A stretch of 64,000 nt of DNA from Benincasa hispida (taxonomy: Eukaryota; Streptophyta; Magnoliopsida; Cucurbitales; Cucurbitaceae): contig NC_052357.1 of the NCBI RefSeq assembly GCF_009727055.1, positions 90,050,645 to 90,114,644 of the forward strand. The letters are read 5' to 3'. The notes under the pieces were generated by a model, which saw only the letters and a program-made list of their open reading frames with translations, had not been told where the DNA came from and ran no database searches. Numbering within the stretch: position 1 is the first letter of the stretch; each line of letters begins with the position of its first letter. Made by a program: the position numbers and the translations under genes. Of the stretch, positions 22,697 through 33,055 are shown in pieces.

Positions 22697-24767
22697 TGTT
22701 GGGATTGGTGTCCTAAATCTTTTTGTAATCTCATAGTTTGTAAACTTTGTATAAACATATTGTTGTTAATAAAATAAGTGTTATTTTATAAGCATATACT
22801 CAATCCAATAAACTAAGATCTGAGGTTATTTCATGTAATTTAAACAAGTATGTAGAAACATAAAAGTAGATCTTGTTTAAATAATAACCTAAATGGTATG
22901 TAGTAGATGGATAAGGCTGGGTACATTATCCTGATGACACTACGCATACGGTCCGCTTTTTAGGCGTTACAAGTGTTGTAAAGTGCTACAAATGATCTAA
23001 TCCTGATCATTCATGTGGAGACATGTGAGCGGGGGTATCATATACAAAGAGTTTGTATAAGACCAGCCCACAAAATTATTAGTCTCTTTATATAACATCG
23101 TTAATAATAGAGACTTACATTTCACTAGGATGACCATAGGTGACATGACCTGAATCCTAAGTGAGTTGTGAACTCCTATTCATGAAGGTAGTCCTTTGAT
23201 TTGTATGGGTGAGAGTGGCCAGATTTCCAACTCAACAAGCCTACCATTTTAGGGATTCATCTGATTGGGGAGCTGGGAACACAGCTACACAAGACGGAAT
23301 TCACTCCTTCTCCAATGTAGGGGCAAGTAAATAAATTGTTGCCTTATAGGCTGATTCTGGGTCTTGAACATAGTGGTCACACTCTCTCCTGGCCCGAGAA
23401 GAACTTAGTCATAGTCGAACTATGACTTATTGTTCATTAGAGAAATCAGTGGTATTTAAGGAGTTAGATGTAACTACAGAAGCAAAACGGTATTTTCGAC
23501 CCAACTGTACTTATGAGCAATTTGTGAAGGGTCATTGCATTGTTGATTGGTTATATCCAATGGACATAGAAATTTATATGTAGTATGAAGAGTGTAGCTG
23601 TCGATCTTTAGTGGAGTGACCGACAGTTAACGGATGTTGGGCAATTTAATTAAAGAGTTTAATTAATTATCTGAGTACCGTTAGAGCTTCAATCTACAAG
23701 TCTATAAGGCTCCTTTTGTAGCTCAATAGAGATTTACTTGAGAATTAATTTTGGATTAATTTGAAGTGTTCAAATTAATTTAAGAAATTAATTATATATT
23801 ATATAATTAATTAAATTTATTACATATGTGATATAATTAGTATAATGTATTTGATACATTATAATTCAAAGTAATATGAAGGAGGAATTTGAATATGATT
23901 CAAATACTAATTACATGAATGAGATTCATGTAATTAAACTTAATATAAATATGATTTATATTGAGAGAAATTAAATATTTGGATATGATCCAAATATCAA
24001 TTATATGGATGAGATTCATATAAGTGAATTTAATATAAATGTGATTTATATTAAATGCCAGTATTGTTGAAAGAAAATAAAATCTATAGGTTATGTTTTA
24101 CTTGATGCAATATAAAACTATAGGTTATATGTTATATTTGATATAACATATAGTGTATACATAATAAAATAGTTAATTATAATATATATATATATATATT
24201 ATATATAGTATATAATATAAATAATATTTACTAATTTAATTAAAATCAATTAAAGGGAAGGAGTTACAACTCCCTCCCCCTATTATCTCAGTTAATTTAC
24301 GTGGGTTGTGAAAGATTGATGTGGTAGAAGATTCATCTTCTTCCTCAATTATCTCTGAGAAGAGTTCTCATTAAAAAAAACTGAAAAAAGAGAAGAAAAG
24401 TTCTTCTCCTTCCACTCCTCCTCTTCATCTCCTTCCCTCTTCCAAGGATTCAAGCAAAACCCACAACTCTTGCTTGAATCCTTTGTCCTAAGAGAATACA
24501 GAGAGTTCTCAACTGGTGGTGTCCCTTTTGAAGGAGATCCGCGTAGAGAAGGAGATCCGTTCGTGTTTTATTCGAGGGATTTTTGAAGAAAGTGTTTTTC
24601 AAAGGTAAAGGTTTCTGAAACCCTAAGTTTTCCTTTATTTAAAGCATGCTATAATTTATGTAAATGCATATCTTGTTCTTATTTTACTGTAAACTTAAAT
24701 TCAATAAAAATGAAAATTGGGTTGATCTTGCTTCCACTTACGGTTCTCTTCAGTTAGAGTTCCTTCA
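22697..24767 (+). mobile_element. Solo LTR, long-LTR family copy C, inserted in copia gag
   Basis: 2071 bp with canonical ends: starts TGTTGGGATTGGTGTCC and ends GAGTTCCTTCA. It is flanked by a perfect 5-bp duplication GAAGT (22692-22696 and 24768-24772). Removing it with one GAAGT restores the gag frame (…SSESGS, then DGEEVAHLG). No internal region, so it is a solo LTR. It is the best-preserved copy for defining this family. An (AT)n run lies at about 24182-24200. Confidence 0.92.
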
Positions 24768-25339
24768 GAAGTGATGGTGAAGAAGTAGCACACCTTGGTC
24801 TCATGGCTCATAGGGACAAAAATGATGAACTTGATGATGAGGTAACTCTAGAACCCCCTTCTTATGATGAATTGTTTGAAGCTTTTAAAAGTATGCAAAA
24901 TGACTTAGAAAAACTTAGTTCAAAATATGTTGTGCTTAAGAAGAAATACAATACATTGACTAGTGAAAACAAGTTTTTACTTGATGAAATTGCTTGCTTT
25001 AAAGAGAATGATCATGTTGTGTAAATTGATAGAATAAATGTCTCTTGTGATAAGCATGTTTGTGATTGTGATAAAAAAAAATGCATTGCTTGATAAAGTT
25101 AGATTTTGTGAGCATGATGGTTGTGAAAAGAATAATTTGATTAAATCACTTAAAGAAAAAGAATTAAATGTTCTGCAAGAACTTGATAAAGCTAAAGAGT
25201 CTATTAAAAAGTTGACAATATGTGCTTAAAGATTGGACAAAATCATTAAAGTAGGCAAGCTTTTTGGTGATAACAGAGGTTTAGGCTATATTGATGAATG
25301 TTCTACTCCTTCAAATTCTAAGGCTATATTTGTCAAAGA
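24768..25339 (+). pseudogene. Copia gag C-terminal / linker region, coiled coil
   Basis: Continues gag after the solo LTR: EEVAHLGLMAHRDKNDE, then a heptad-rich stretch (LFEAFKSMQNDLEKL, KKKYNTLTSENKFLLDE), a stop, another helical piece ending AKESIKKLTICA, and the conserved linker FGDNRGLGYIDE near 25265-25297. Foreign DNA begins after SNSKAIFVK, about 25340. Confidence 0.75.
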
Positions 25340-25354
25340 ATTTCTATTATATTT

Positions 25355-25690
25355 GTTGACATTTTTTAAATGTCAAGTGTCACTTTTCTTGACGTTTTGG
25401 AATCTAGTCTCAAGAATATCAATGTTCTTGACTAGGAAAAATGTCAAGAACAGCGACACTTGAAATTTTTGAAATGTCAAGAATATTGACGTTCTTGACA
25501 AATAAAAAACGTCAAGAACATTTTCACTTGATATGTGAAAAATGTCAAAATATACTTTACTTGATATTAAAAAAAAGTCAAGAATATAGGTGTTCTTGAC
25601 AAGAATAAAATGTCAAGTGGAAGACTTCTTGACAATTTTCACTTGTCAAATATATTCATATCTTGACACATTTAACTCGTCAAGTATGTT
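25355..25690. repeat. Cluster of TGTCAAGAA / TTCTTGACA motifs in both orientations
   Basis: In about 340 bp there are roughly eight copies of (A)TGTCAAG-like and six of TTCTTGAC-like sequence, interleaved and partly palindromic. Such clustered, alternating short motifs are typical of transposase-binding subterminal regions of CACTA-type elements, but no CACTA terminus was found. Confidence 0.6.
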
Positions 25691-25845
25691 TGTGATTTTT
25701 TTTAAAAAAAGATTAATATGGATGTTTATCTCTAAATTGTTCATGTATTTTAATCCAACAATCACATATGATATATTATGACAAATACCCATCAAAATAA
25801 ATAAACAACCAAACACATTTTCAATATTATGGACTAAAATTTTAA

Positions 25846-26185
25846 GAGCGAGGGATGAGCGAGAGCGAGAGTGGGAGCGAGGGATGAGCGAGAGCGAGAG
25901 GGGAGGGATGAGCGAGAGTGCGAGGGAGTGCGAGCGAGAGCGAGAGCGAGAGCGATGCAGAGAGCAAAAGGAGAGGGATATTTTGTTGCAGATTGCAGAG
26001 AGCGAGAGGGGATTGGGGAGGGGATAAAAATATATATATAAATTCAGGGTCGGGGATTAATCGGGGTCGGGGTTGGGGCAGGGATACTGTCCCCATCCCC
26101 GCCCCGTCCTCGGAAGGGGCTTCGAATAAATTCCCTAGTTTGACCCCATCTCCGGTCAAACCGGGGAATCCCCGCCCTGTTGTTT
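25846..26185. repeat. GC-rich island with GAGCGA minisatellite
   Basis: Tandem GAGCGA/GAGCGAGAG units cover about 25850-25955. They are followed by G- and C-runs such as 'ggggtcggggttggggcagg', 'ccccatccccgccccg' and 'ggggaatccccgcc'. The open frames here on both strands are products of the low-complexity composition and are not called as genes. The block ends at 'tgccaaccctatcc', a phrase typical of certain plant DNA-transposon ends (recalled). Confidence 0.6.
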
Positions 26186-27210
26186 TTGCCAACCCTATCC
26201 AACATGATAAAAGATAACATTCTTGAAAATTATCATTATAAAACTCTACAATTCCATAAAGAATTTTCTAAGTTAACTAGAAGAATATGGACAAATCCAT
26301 ATGGACACTTCCAAAAGAATATAAAAGATATAATTCTAACAGTCAACCCAATATGAACAGTTTTAAAAATTACATTTCTAAAATTTCTATCAAAACTATC
26401 CATCTACCCCATATTAACAAAATTATATCATTCTAGCCATAACAACTATCAAAACCACATTTGTAATCACTATCTCCATATGAACACATGGAACAATTAA
26501 ACACCATTCCAAAACTATAATTACCCCCTCCCCCATGCACATATATGAACAATTTCAAAAAAAAAATATTACACCTATATGAATATGAAGTAAATCCAGA
26601 AATTAATCAGCCGAAACAAACACATTCAAAATGACCAAATTGTACGAGCACCTATGATCACATGAAGTAACCCAAAAATTCAGCCAACTTAACCCGCACC
26701 TCATCTAACTTATGTGTCAATTATGTATCTTATTTCTACCCGTGATGTTGTCCTCATTGAGTCTAGGTAGTACATAGTATCATCATATGCATTTATAGCA
26801 AGTAGTGTCCAATTGATAGCAACCCAACAGAAATAGTTGGGCACTCATGTTTAGCATCTATTAAGCATTTTATTAGATGAAAAGACTATGCACAAGTGAA
26901 GCAACCTGTAGGCTATGAAGTGATAAGTGGAAGCAAAAACTAGCTAAGTTCTAAACTTTCAAGCCTGAATGGATAGCAACTACTTCTCCAACAAGATTTT
27001 CAAACTCGACCTTTTGGAAACCTGCATCAACAAATGGGGATCGAAAAAATATTAACCTAGACCCAAAAGTCTTTGTATTTAGGATGATTTTGTTTAAGAA
27101 GCTAAAAGAGGTATGCTACTTGCATATGAGAGTTTTAGGAAAAGCATGAGCTTCATGTGCGCCTTCCTATTAGCGCTTGCTTCTTTGAACCAAGGCGGAA
27201 CGCTGAGGAG

Positions 27211-29215
27211 AAAAAAAAGGTTTTTGTTTATAAAATTATGAGTTATCATGGAGGAGAATATGATAATAATGTTTTTAAAGTTTTTTTTGTGAAGAAAATA
27301 GTTTTCCTCATTATTTTTCCTTTCCAAAGACTCCTCAACAAAATGGTATCATTGAAAGGAAAAATCGTACTTTGCAAGAATTTGCTAGGCCAATGTTGAA
27401 TGAGTATGATTTACTTAAATATTTTTGGGCAAAAGTAGTTAATACCACTTGCTATATTTTAGATAGAATTTTAATTAGATCATCTTTGGATAAAACTTCT
27501 TTTGAACTTTGGCATGGAAAAATTCCAGATATTGGGTATTTCAAAGTTTTTTGTTGCAAATGTTTTATTTTGAATAACAAAGAAAAACTTGTAAATTTTG
27601 ATAGTAAATTTTGATTCTAAGATGAATGTTGGTATTTTCCTAGGATATTCCTCTATTAGTAAAGTTTATAGAGTTTTCAATAAGAGAACATTAGTCATTG
27701 AGGAATCTATGCATGTTGTATTTGATGAATCTTGTAATAATATTTCAAATGAGTCTATTTCTAGTGATGATTTAGAAAAAGATTTTTGGGATTTAAGTGT
27801 CAGTGACAAAGGTATGAAATTGTTTCAAGTATGCAAGAAGTAAGCATCAATGAAAAGAATAAAGATGATTCTTCGTCCATGCCTAAAGAGTGGAGATATG
27901 CTCCATCTCATCCCAAAGATTTGATTCTTGGTGATTGTGAACAAGGTATGAAAACTCATTCTTTTCTTAATTTATTTAGTAATATTGCTTTTGTTTCTCA
28001 AGTTGAATATAAAAGTTTTAAAGATGTTGAATGTGATGAGTTTTGGATCTTAGCTATGCAAGAAGAATTAAATCAATTTGAAAGGAATAAAGTTTGGGAA
28101 TTAATCTGTAGGCCTTCTAATGCATCTATAATTGGAACTAAACAATTCTTTAGAAATAAGATGGATGAAAATGGAAATATTATTAGAAATAAAGCTAGAC
28201 TTGTAGCTCAAGATTATTGTCAAGAATAAGATATATATTATGAAGAAACTTTTGCACTGATTGCTAGATTAGAACCTATTAGAATGTTGCTTGCTTTTGC
28301 CTCTTATAAGAATTTTATTTTGTATCAAATGGATGTAAAAAGTGTTTTTTAAAATAGTTATATTGTGGAGGAAGTTTATGTAAAACAACCTCTAGGTTTT
28401 GAAAGTTTTGATTTGCCTAATCATGTTTAAAAGTTGAAAGAGACTCTTTATGGATTAAAACAAGCTTCAAGAGCTGGTATGATAGGTTTAGAAACTTTTT
28501 ACTTGAGAATTGTTTTAAAATGGAAAAAATTGATACTACTCTCATTATTAAAGTTAAGGATAATGATATGCTTATAGTGCAAATATATGTGGATGATATT
28601 ATATTTGGTTCTACTAATCCATCTTTTTGTGAAGAATTCAGTGTATGCATAGTGAGTTTGAGATGAGTATGATGGGAGAACTTAGTTTTTTCCTTGGACT
28701 CCAAACCAAACAACTGAAGGATGGTATCTTCATAAGTAAAAAAAAAAAAAAAAATACACAAGGAATTTGCTCAGGAGGTTCAAATTCAATTAAGGTAAAA
28801 TTGCAAAAGCTCCTATGAGCACTACCACTAAGCTTGACAAAGATGAAAAAGGTAAATATGTGGACATAAAGACTTATCGAGGTATGATCGGATCTTTATT
28901 TTATTTGACCGTTAGTGGATCGGATCTTTACTTTATTTGACCGTTAGTAAATCAGATCTTTACTTTATTTGACCGTTAGTAGACCCGATATTATGTTTAA
29001 TATATATCTTTGTGCTAGATTTCAATCTTGTCCTAAAAAATCACATTTGCATGTTGTTAAAAGAATATTTAGATATTTGCTTGAAATTATTGATGTAGGT
29101 TTGTGGTATCCTAGAAAAGTTGAATTTAATTTGATAGGATATTCCGAAGCAAATTTTGGCAGTAGTTTACTTGACCGTAAGAGTACTAGTGGGACTTGCT
29201 AATTTCTTAGATCCT
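27211..29215 (+). pseudogene. Copia pol: integrase, reverse transcriptase, partial RNase H
   Basis: Integrase fragments: YHGGEYDNN near 27243, then TPQQNGIIERK spread over two frames, then FELWHGKIPDIGYFKVF and GIFLGYSSISKVYRVFNKRT. Reverse transcriptase: FWILAMQEELNQFERNKVW, IGTKQFFRNKMDENG, ARLVAQDYCQE with a stop, VYVKQPLGFE, LYGLKQASR. The catalytic YVDD is recognisable as YVDDIIFG near 28588. RNase H starts with SRPDIMFN and breaks off at DRKSTSGTC (29199). At least six frameshifts or stops. The expected remaining RNase H and purine tract are deleted. Confidence 0.85.
28889..28984 (+). repeat. 32-bp tandem triplication inside copia pol
   Basis: Three adjacent units of 'gatctttactttatttgacc' plus 'gttagtrratcg', starting at 28891, 28923 and 28955 with a constant 32-bp step and few differences. 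As 32 is not a multiple of three, it shifts the frame between RT and RNase H. Confidence 0.9.
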
Positions 29216-29654
29216 AACTCATGGAAAGGATCGAGTTTGCTCTTGAATCCGTAAAAGAAACAAGGAAGCAGTTTGACTACCCGTAAAAGAAACAAGGTAG
29301 CAGTTTGACTATCATCCCTGTAAAGAGTCAAAGGAGATTTTTTTAATCAAAATCCCAAGAGACGCTTGAGAAAATGGATATAGGTCAAGTTTGATCAAAC
29401 CACTATAAAAGTTACGGTGTCTTCTTCTTTAACTCTTTACTAATTATTTTGCATTTAATTTTAATTGCATGATTTTGTTGGTTGAGATTGATTGAATATA
29501 TTGTTATATAATTTTTATCAATCTTGTTATTTAGCATAAATTAGAGTTTTTATTAATTTAATTTTAAAATATCTAATTAGATCTAATTGAGTATACTTTA
29601 ATAAAAAGCTAAACCCTATTCACCTCACTCTAGGATTGTCATACCAGCCTAACA
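29216..29654 (+). repeat. Copia 3' LTR, left part deleted
   Basis: Matches the 5' LTR from 'gatcctaactc' onward, which is about 760 bp into the 5' LTR. The join to RNase H at about 29215 therefore marks a deletion that removed the end of RNase H, the polypurine tract and most of U3. It ends CCTAACA at 29654 and is followed by ATAAC. Confidence 0.8.
29249..29312 (+). repeat. 32-bp tandem duplication in the 3' LTR
   Basis: 'ccgtaaaagaaacaagg' plus 'aagcagtttgactac' is repeated immediately with two differences. The 5' LTR shows a single unit at this place. Confidence 0.9.
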
Positions 29655-29712
29655 ATAACCATGAGATCTATAGTTTGAATCCCCTTAGCTCCAAGTGTAT
29701 TAAAAAAAATAA
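29655..29712 (+). mobile_element. tRNA-derived SINE, right part
   Basis: After the second ATAAC comes 'catgagatctatagtttgaatcccc', with AGTTTGAATCC (29672-29682) as a polymerase III B box, then a short A-rich end (29701-29712). Together with 18045-18088 it forms one SINE. Confidence 0.5.
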
Positions 29713-30037
29713 AGAGTTTAAATTGATCCACTTACAACAAATTAGAAATTTAATTGAAACAAATTTATGTCGAATATATTTTAACATTTTATAAGGGAAT
29801 ACTAATAGATACCAATTATTTAAAAAAAAAAAAAATTAACAGCGAACTAACATTTGAAACCACGTAAATCAAAATGAAATAAAAATAAGTATGCCAAAGC
29901 TAGTATAGCTCAACCGAGATACAATATGTGTTAGCGACCAATCACAAAAACAAAACAAACAATCATCAAATTTTCATTCCTAAAATCTTGTTAAATTGTA
30001 TCCTTTAAATTTAATAATGTTTATTATTTTAATAACT
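29713..30037. other. AT-rich spacer, no gene
   Basis: No gene seen. A second A-box-like phrase 'tatagctcaaccgagata' lies at about 29907-29924, possibly another SINE relic with no clear B box. Confidence 0.4.
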
Positions 30038-30338
30038 TAGGCCCCATTTAGTAACCATTTAACTTTTTGTTTTTGTTTTTGAAAATTATTTTATCCACGT
30101 TTCTTACAATGATTTGCATATTTCTTAAGTACAATGGTTGAAATCTTAGCCAAATTCCAAAAATAAAAACAACTTCTTGAGAGCTACTTTTTTTAGTTCT
30201 CAAAATTTTGCTTGATTTTTTTTTTTTTTGGTAAAATATAGATAACAAAGGAAGAAATTAGGAGGTAGGAGTAGTGTCCATAAGCTTAATTTTCAAAAAG
30301 AAAAACAAAAAACAAAATGGTTATCAAACGATCTCAAG
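30038..30338. repeat. MITE with about 45-bp terminal inverted repeats
   Basis: The left end starts GGCCCCATTTAGTAACCATT and runs into tandem GTTTTT and GAAAATTA. The reverse complement of the right end starts GATCGTTTGATAACCATTTT and runs into GTTTTTTG and GAAAATTAAGC. About 300 bp, AT-rich, no coding. It is the best-preserved copy of the small inverted-repeat family in this window. Confidence 0.65.
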
Positions 30339-30909
30339 TGTTGCAATTATTTTCAGTATGGTGAGTTTTTATTTGCAACATTGCTAAATAAGTATTTTCA
30401 TACGTGTTTAATGAATTATAAAATATGTATTGTGCAAAATTGATCGAATTTTAAAGAAAAAACAACATTAGAGCTAGAATTTTGCTAACGTTGTTTGGTT
30501 TTGATGTAGTTATTTAAGGGTTAATTTGTAAATCAATTAAGTCAAACTCTTTGCAAGACTTCATAATTTTGAAATCAGCGAGTATTTGGATATTTTTGCA
30601 TTGTTATTTGTCAACATTTGTTGATTACTTTGCAAAAATTGAATAATAAATAAAAAAAAAATTGCAATACTTATGTAGAGCCTAATTAGATTATATTGAA
30701 AGTTTATAATATAAAATAAAAAATAGAAAGTGAACTTTTTAAACAATTAATTTAAAAGGCCAATAAATCTTCAAATCTTTATTTAATAGATTTATCTTCT
30801 ACATTTTGATGAGTTAAACAAAGAATTCATTATCTTAGCTTGAAGTTACTAGATGTGGCCGAGAATGTATATGAAATTCTTTGCATCAATGAAATTGGGA
30901 TATCAGAAA
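30339..30909 (-). mobile_element. Remnant leader of the long-LTR element, then AT-rich DNA
   Basis: Downstream of the primer site on the minus strand, about 200 bp of leader-like sequence follows ('tttctgatatcccaatttc', 'attctcggccacatctag'). I see no gag or pol, and the rest to 30339 is AT-rich DNA with no feature. The internal region was lost, or the element never carried genes. Confidence 0.4.
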
Positions 30910-30925
30910 CCTGACTCTGATACCA
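30910..30925 (-). promoter_or_regulatory. Primer-binding site of the long-LTR element
   Basis: The minus strand reads TGGTATCAGAGTCAGG two bases after the LTR end at 30928. It matches the 3' end complement of initiator tRNA-Met at the first 11 bases of the standard site. This shows copy D is the 5' LTR of an element, not a solo LTR. Confidence 0.88.
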
Positions 30926-30927
30926 AT

Positions 30928-33051
30928 TGAAGGAACTCTTAAATAAGAGTACCCATGAGCGGAAGCGGATCTTTCTGATTTCATTGTGACAGAATTACCA
31001 CACATACATTCTACCATACGGATATGCATTGTAAGACTAATTACTGGCATGCTTTAACAAATAAAATACAAAAGACCGAGAGACTTACCAATTGAAGATT
31101 TTCTTCAATCGAACTCGGTCCACCGTAAGCAAACTCTTCACGCTCCTTATCGTCCAGTAATCAGTCGCCTAGCAGTACCACGGTCGTCTACACGATCAGC
31201 AGCGCACGAACAAACAACAGCCGGGGACGACACCACCACTTGAAGCCCTCGGTATTCTTGGAGTGAGAATCTAAAGGGTGGATGGAATTGGTAGATGGAA
31301 GGAGGAAAAGCGATCGTATAGTACGAACAAGCAAGTGGGAGATAGTAGAAGACTATCGTATAGTCGGTATGCTTGATCGTTTAGATTGGGGTACACGATC
31401 GTGTAAGTTTAGCTAAGCAATCGTCTATCAAATGGTAAGCGATCGTTTAGTTCCGCTCGGCGCGCTAAGCGATCGTATAGTAAATGTAAACAATCGTTTA
31501 GAAATCACGGGCGATCGTTTAGTACGCTGATGTGTGATCGTTTAGGAAGACGGGCACTATCGTATAGGCTCTCAATGCTAAGCAATCGTGTGCTTTCCCA
31601 CCGTAAGCTATTTTTCAGATATCCTTCAAAATGAAAACTATTTCCATTTTTATTCTTCAGTTACAAGAACTGAATCAAACTTCCCACTTTCGCACGAACC
31701 CGGAGAAAAACTCGGCCAATTTAACTGCCTAATTAATTAATAATGAATATAATCATATTATATTGTTAACCTATAGTTTGATATCATATATCTACTATAG
31801 TGTTTTCTCCTCTACTTGATATAAATCATATTTATATCCAATTTCTTCCAAAATAATGTATCTCACACATTTATTCAATTATATCATATATAATTAACCA
31901 GTTCAATTATATCCTATATAATCGAACTCCCTCTTGTCAATTTAAACATTTCAAACTGACCCAAAAACAGATTCTCAAATTTTATCCAAGCTACCAAGGG
32001 GATCTTATGGACCTCTGGCTCGAAACTCCAACAGTACGTGAATAGCTGACTAAACTCTTTAGCCACGAGATCCACCATCCATTAGCTACCAAGCATTCCA
32101 CTAAAGACCAACAGTTGAACTCTTCTTATCACATATATATTTCTATATCCATCGGATATAACCAATCATGAGTATGATAACCCTTTACAGATGCTCGTAA
32201 GTAAAGCTTGGCCAATTTACCGTTTTACCCATGTAGTTAAATCTCACTCTTTAAGTACCACTGATCCCTCTAATGAACAATACAACATAGTCCAACTATG
32301 TGTGAACACCTCTCAGGCTAGGAGAAAGTGTGTGGTGCCACATCGTTCAAGCCTTGGAATCAGCCCTTAAGGGAGCTATCTATCTACTTACCCCTGCTTC
32401 GAGGAATGAGTGAATTCCATCTTGTGTAACTGAGTTCCCATCTCCCAAATCAGACGAATCCCTAAAGTGGTAGGTTTGAGTCGACGGCCTAACCACTCAC
32501 ACCCATGCAAATCAAAGGACTGCCCTCAATGGTAGGAGTTCCCAACTCACTCAGGATTGAGGTCATGTTACCTATGGTCATCCTAGTGAAGTAAAGTCTC
32601 TGTCATGAATAGTGTTATATAACGAGACATTAACACTTTGTGGTCAGGTCTTATACAAACTTTTTGTATAGGACACCCCCGCTCGCATGTCCCCTACACA
32701 AATGATCAGGATCAGACCATCTGTGACAAGTTATAATACTTGTAACTATTCAACAAAGCGAGCCGCATCCACAACGTTACCAGGATAAGGTTTCCCTCTT
32801 ATATCCATATACTACAGACCATTTTGGTTATCACTTAAGACATGATCCACCTGTATGTCACCACATACATGCTTAAGTTACATAAAGATAACCAGGAATT
32901 TTAGATTTATTGGTTTGGGGTAAAGAAAATAAAATATTCAACTGAGCAAAATCAAGAAGTGAATAAAATATCATATATTATACATCAAAAGCGTTCATAC
33001 AAACTGTTTACAAACTACAGAACACGAGACTTTAGGGTATCAACCCTAACA
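30928..33051 (-). mobile_element. 5' LTR, long-LTR family copy D, inserted in gypsy RT
   Basis: 2124 bp, minus orientation. It begins TGTTAGGGTTGATACCC at 33051 and ends GAGTTCCTTCA at 30928. It shares the family blocks of copies A-C ('gagttcccaactcac', 'ctctaatgaacaat', 'ggatataaccaatca'). It lies exactly within the gypsy RT reading LHELRSLQG at 33052. It differs from copies A-C by a unique 21-22-bp motif array (31310-31590). A possible target duplication is AAGGA on the minus strand; the other copy was not found. Confidence 0.85.
31310..31590. repeat. Array of 12 GCGATCGTWTAG-like motifs, 21-22-bp spacing
   Basis: The ATCG cores lie at 31313, 31355, 31376, 31398, 31420, 31442, 31472, 31493, 31514, 31537, 31559 and 31585. 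Steps are 42, 21, 22, 22, 22, 30, 21, 21, 23, 22 and 26. The most common form is AAGCGATCGTTTAGT. The spacers are not conserved, so this is spaced binding-site-like repetition more than a plain tandem repeat. It lies inside LTR copy D. Confidence 0.85.
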
Positions 33052-33055
33052 TCCT

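Larger units (their letters stand above)
25340..27210. mobile_element. Foreign insertion in copia pol, composition unlike its surroundings
   Basis: Copia reading stops near 25340 and resumes in integrase near 27211, with no retrotransposon coding between. The segment holds a repeat-dense part (25355-25690), a GC-rich part with GAGCGA repeats (25846-26185), and AT-rich sequence with no gene. The first part looks like the subterminal repeats of a DNA transposon; the second may be another element. Ends and target duplications were not resolved, and the zone may hold more than one insertion. Confidence 0.55.
18089..29654 (+). mobile_element. Ty1/copia retrotransposon, degenerate, with three nested insertions
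   Basis: Plus-oriented element bounded by ATAAC target duplications (18084-18088 and 29655-29659). Order: 5' LTR (split), primer-binding site, gag, pre-integrase and integrase, RT, partial RNase H, truncated 3' LTR. Of its 11.6 kb, about 6.3 kb are later insertions: a gypsy-like LTR (18913-21291), a solo LTR (22697-24767) and unrelated DNA (about 25340-27210). Domain order with integrase before RT identifies copia. Stops and frameshifts in every domain make it non-functional. Confidence 0.85.

Noticed and set aside
25340..25700. CACTA transposon call
   Set aside because: Motif clusters suggest it, but no CACTA terminus, 3-bp duplication or transposase was seen, so only a repeat cluster is reported.
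25842..26217. Overlapping open frames on both strands (116 and 99 codons)
   Set aside because: They are read from GAGCGA repeats and G/C runs; composition alone explains them and no domain is seen.
29907..29924. Third SINE based on an A-box-like phrase
   Set aside because: No B box at a suitable distance.
31310..31590. CRISPR-like array
   Set aside because: Core repeats are only about 12 bases, degenerate, and separated by about 10 bases; this is a plant LTR and no cas gene exists here.
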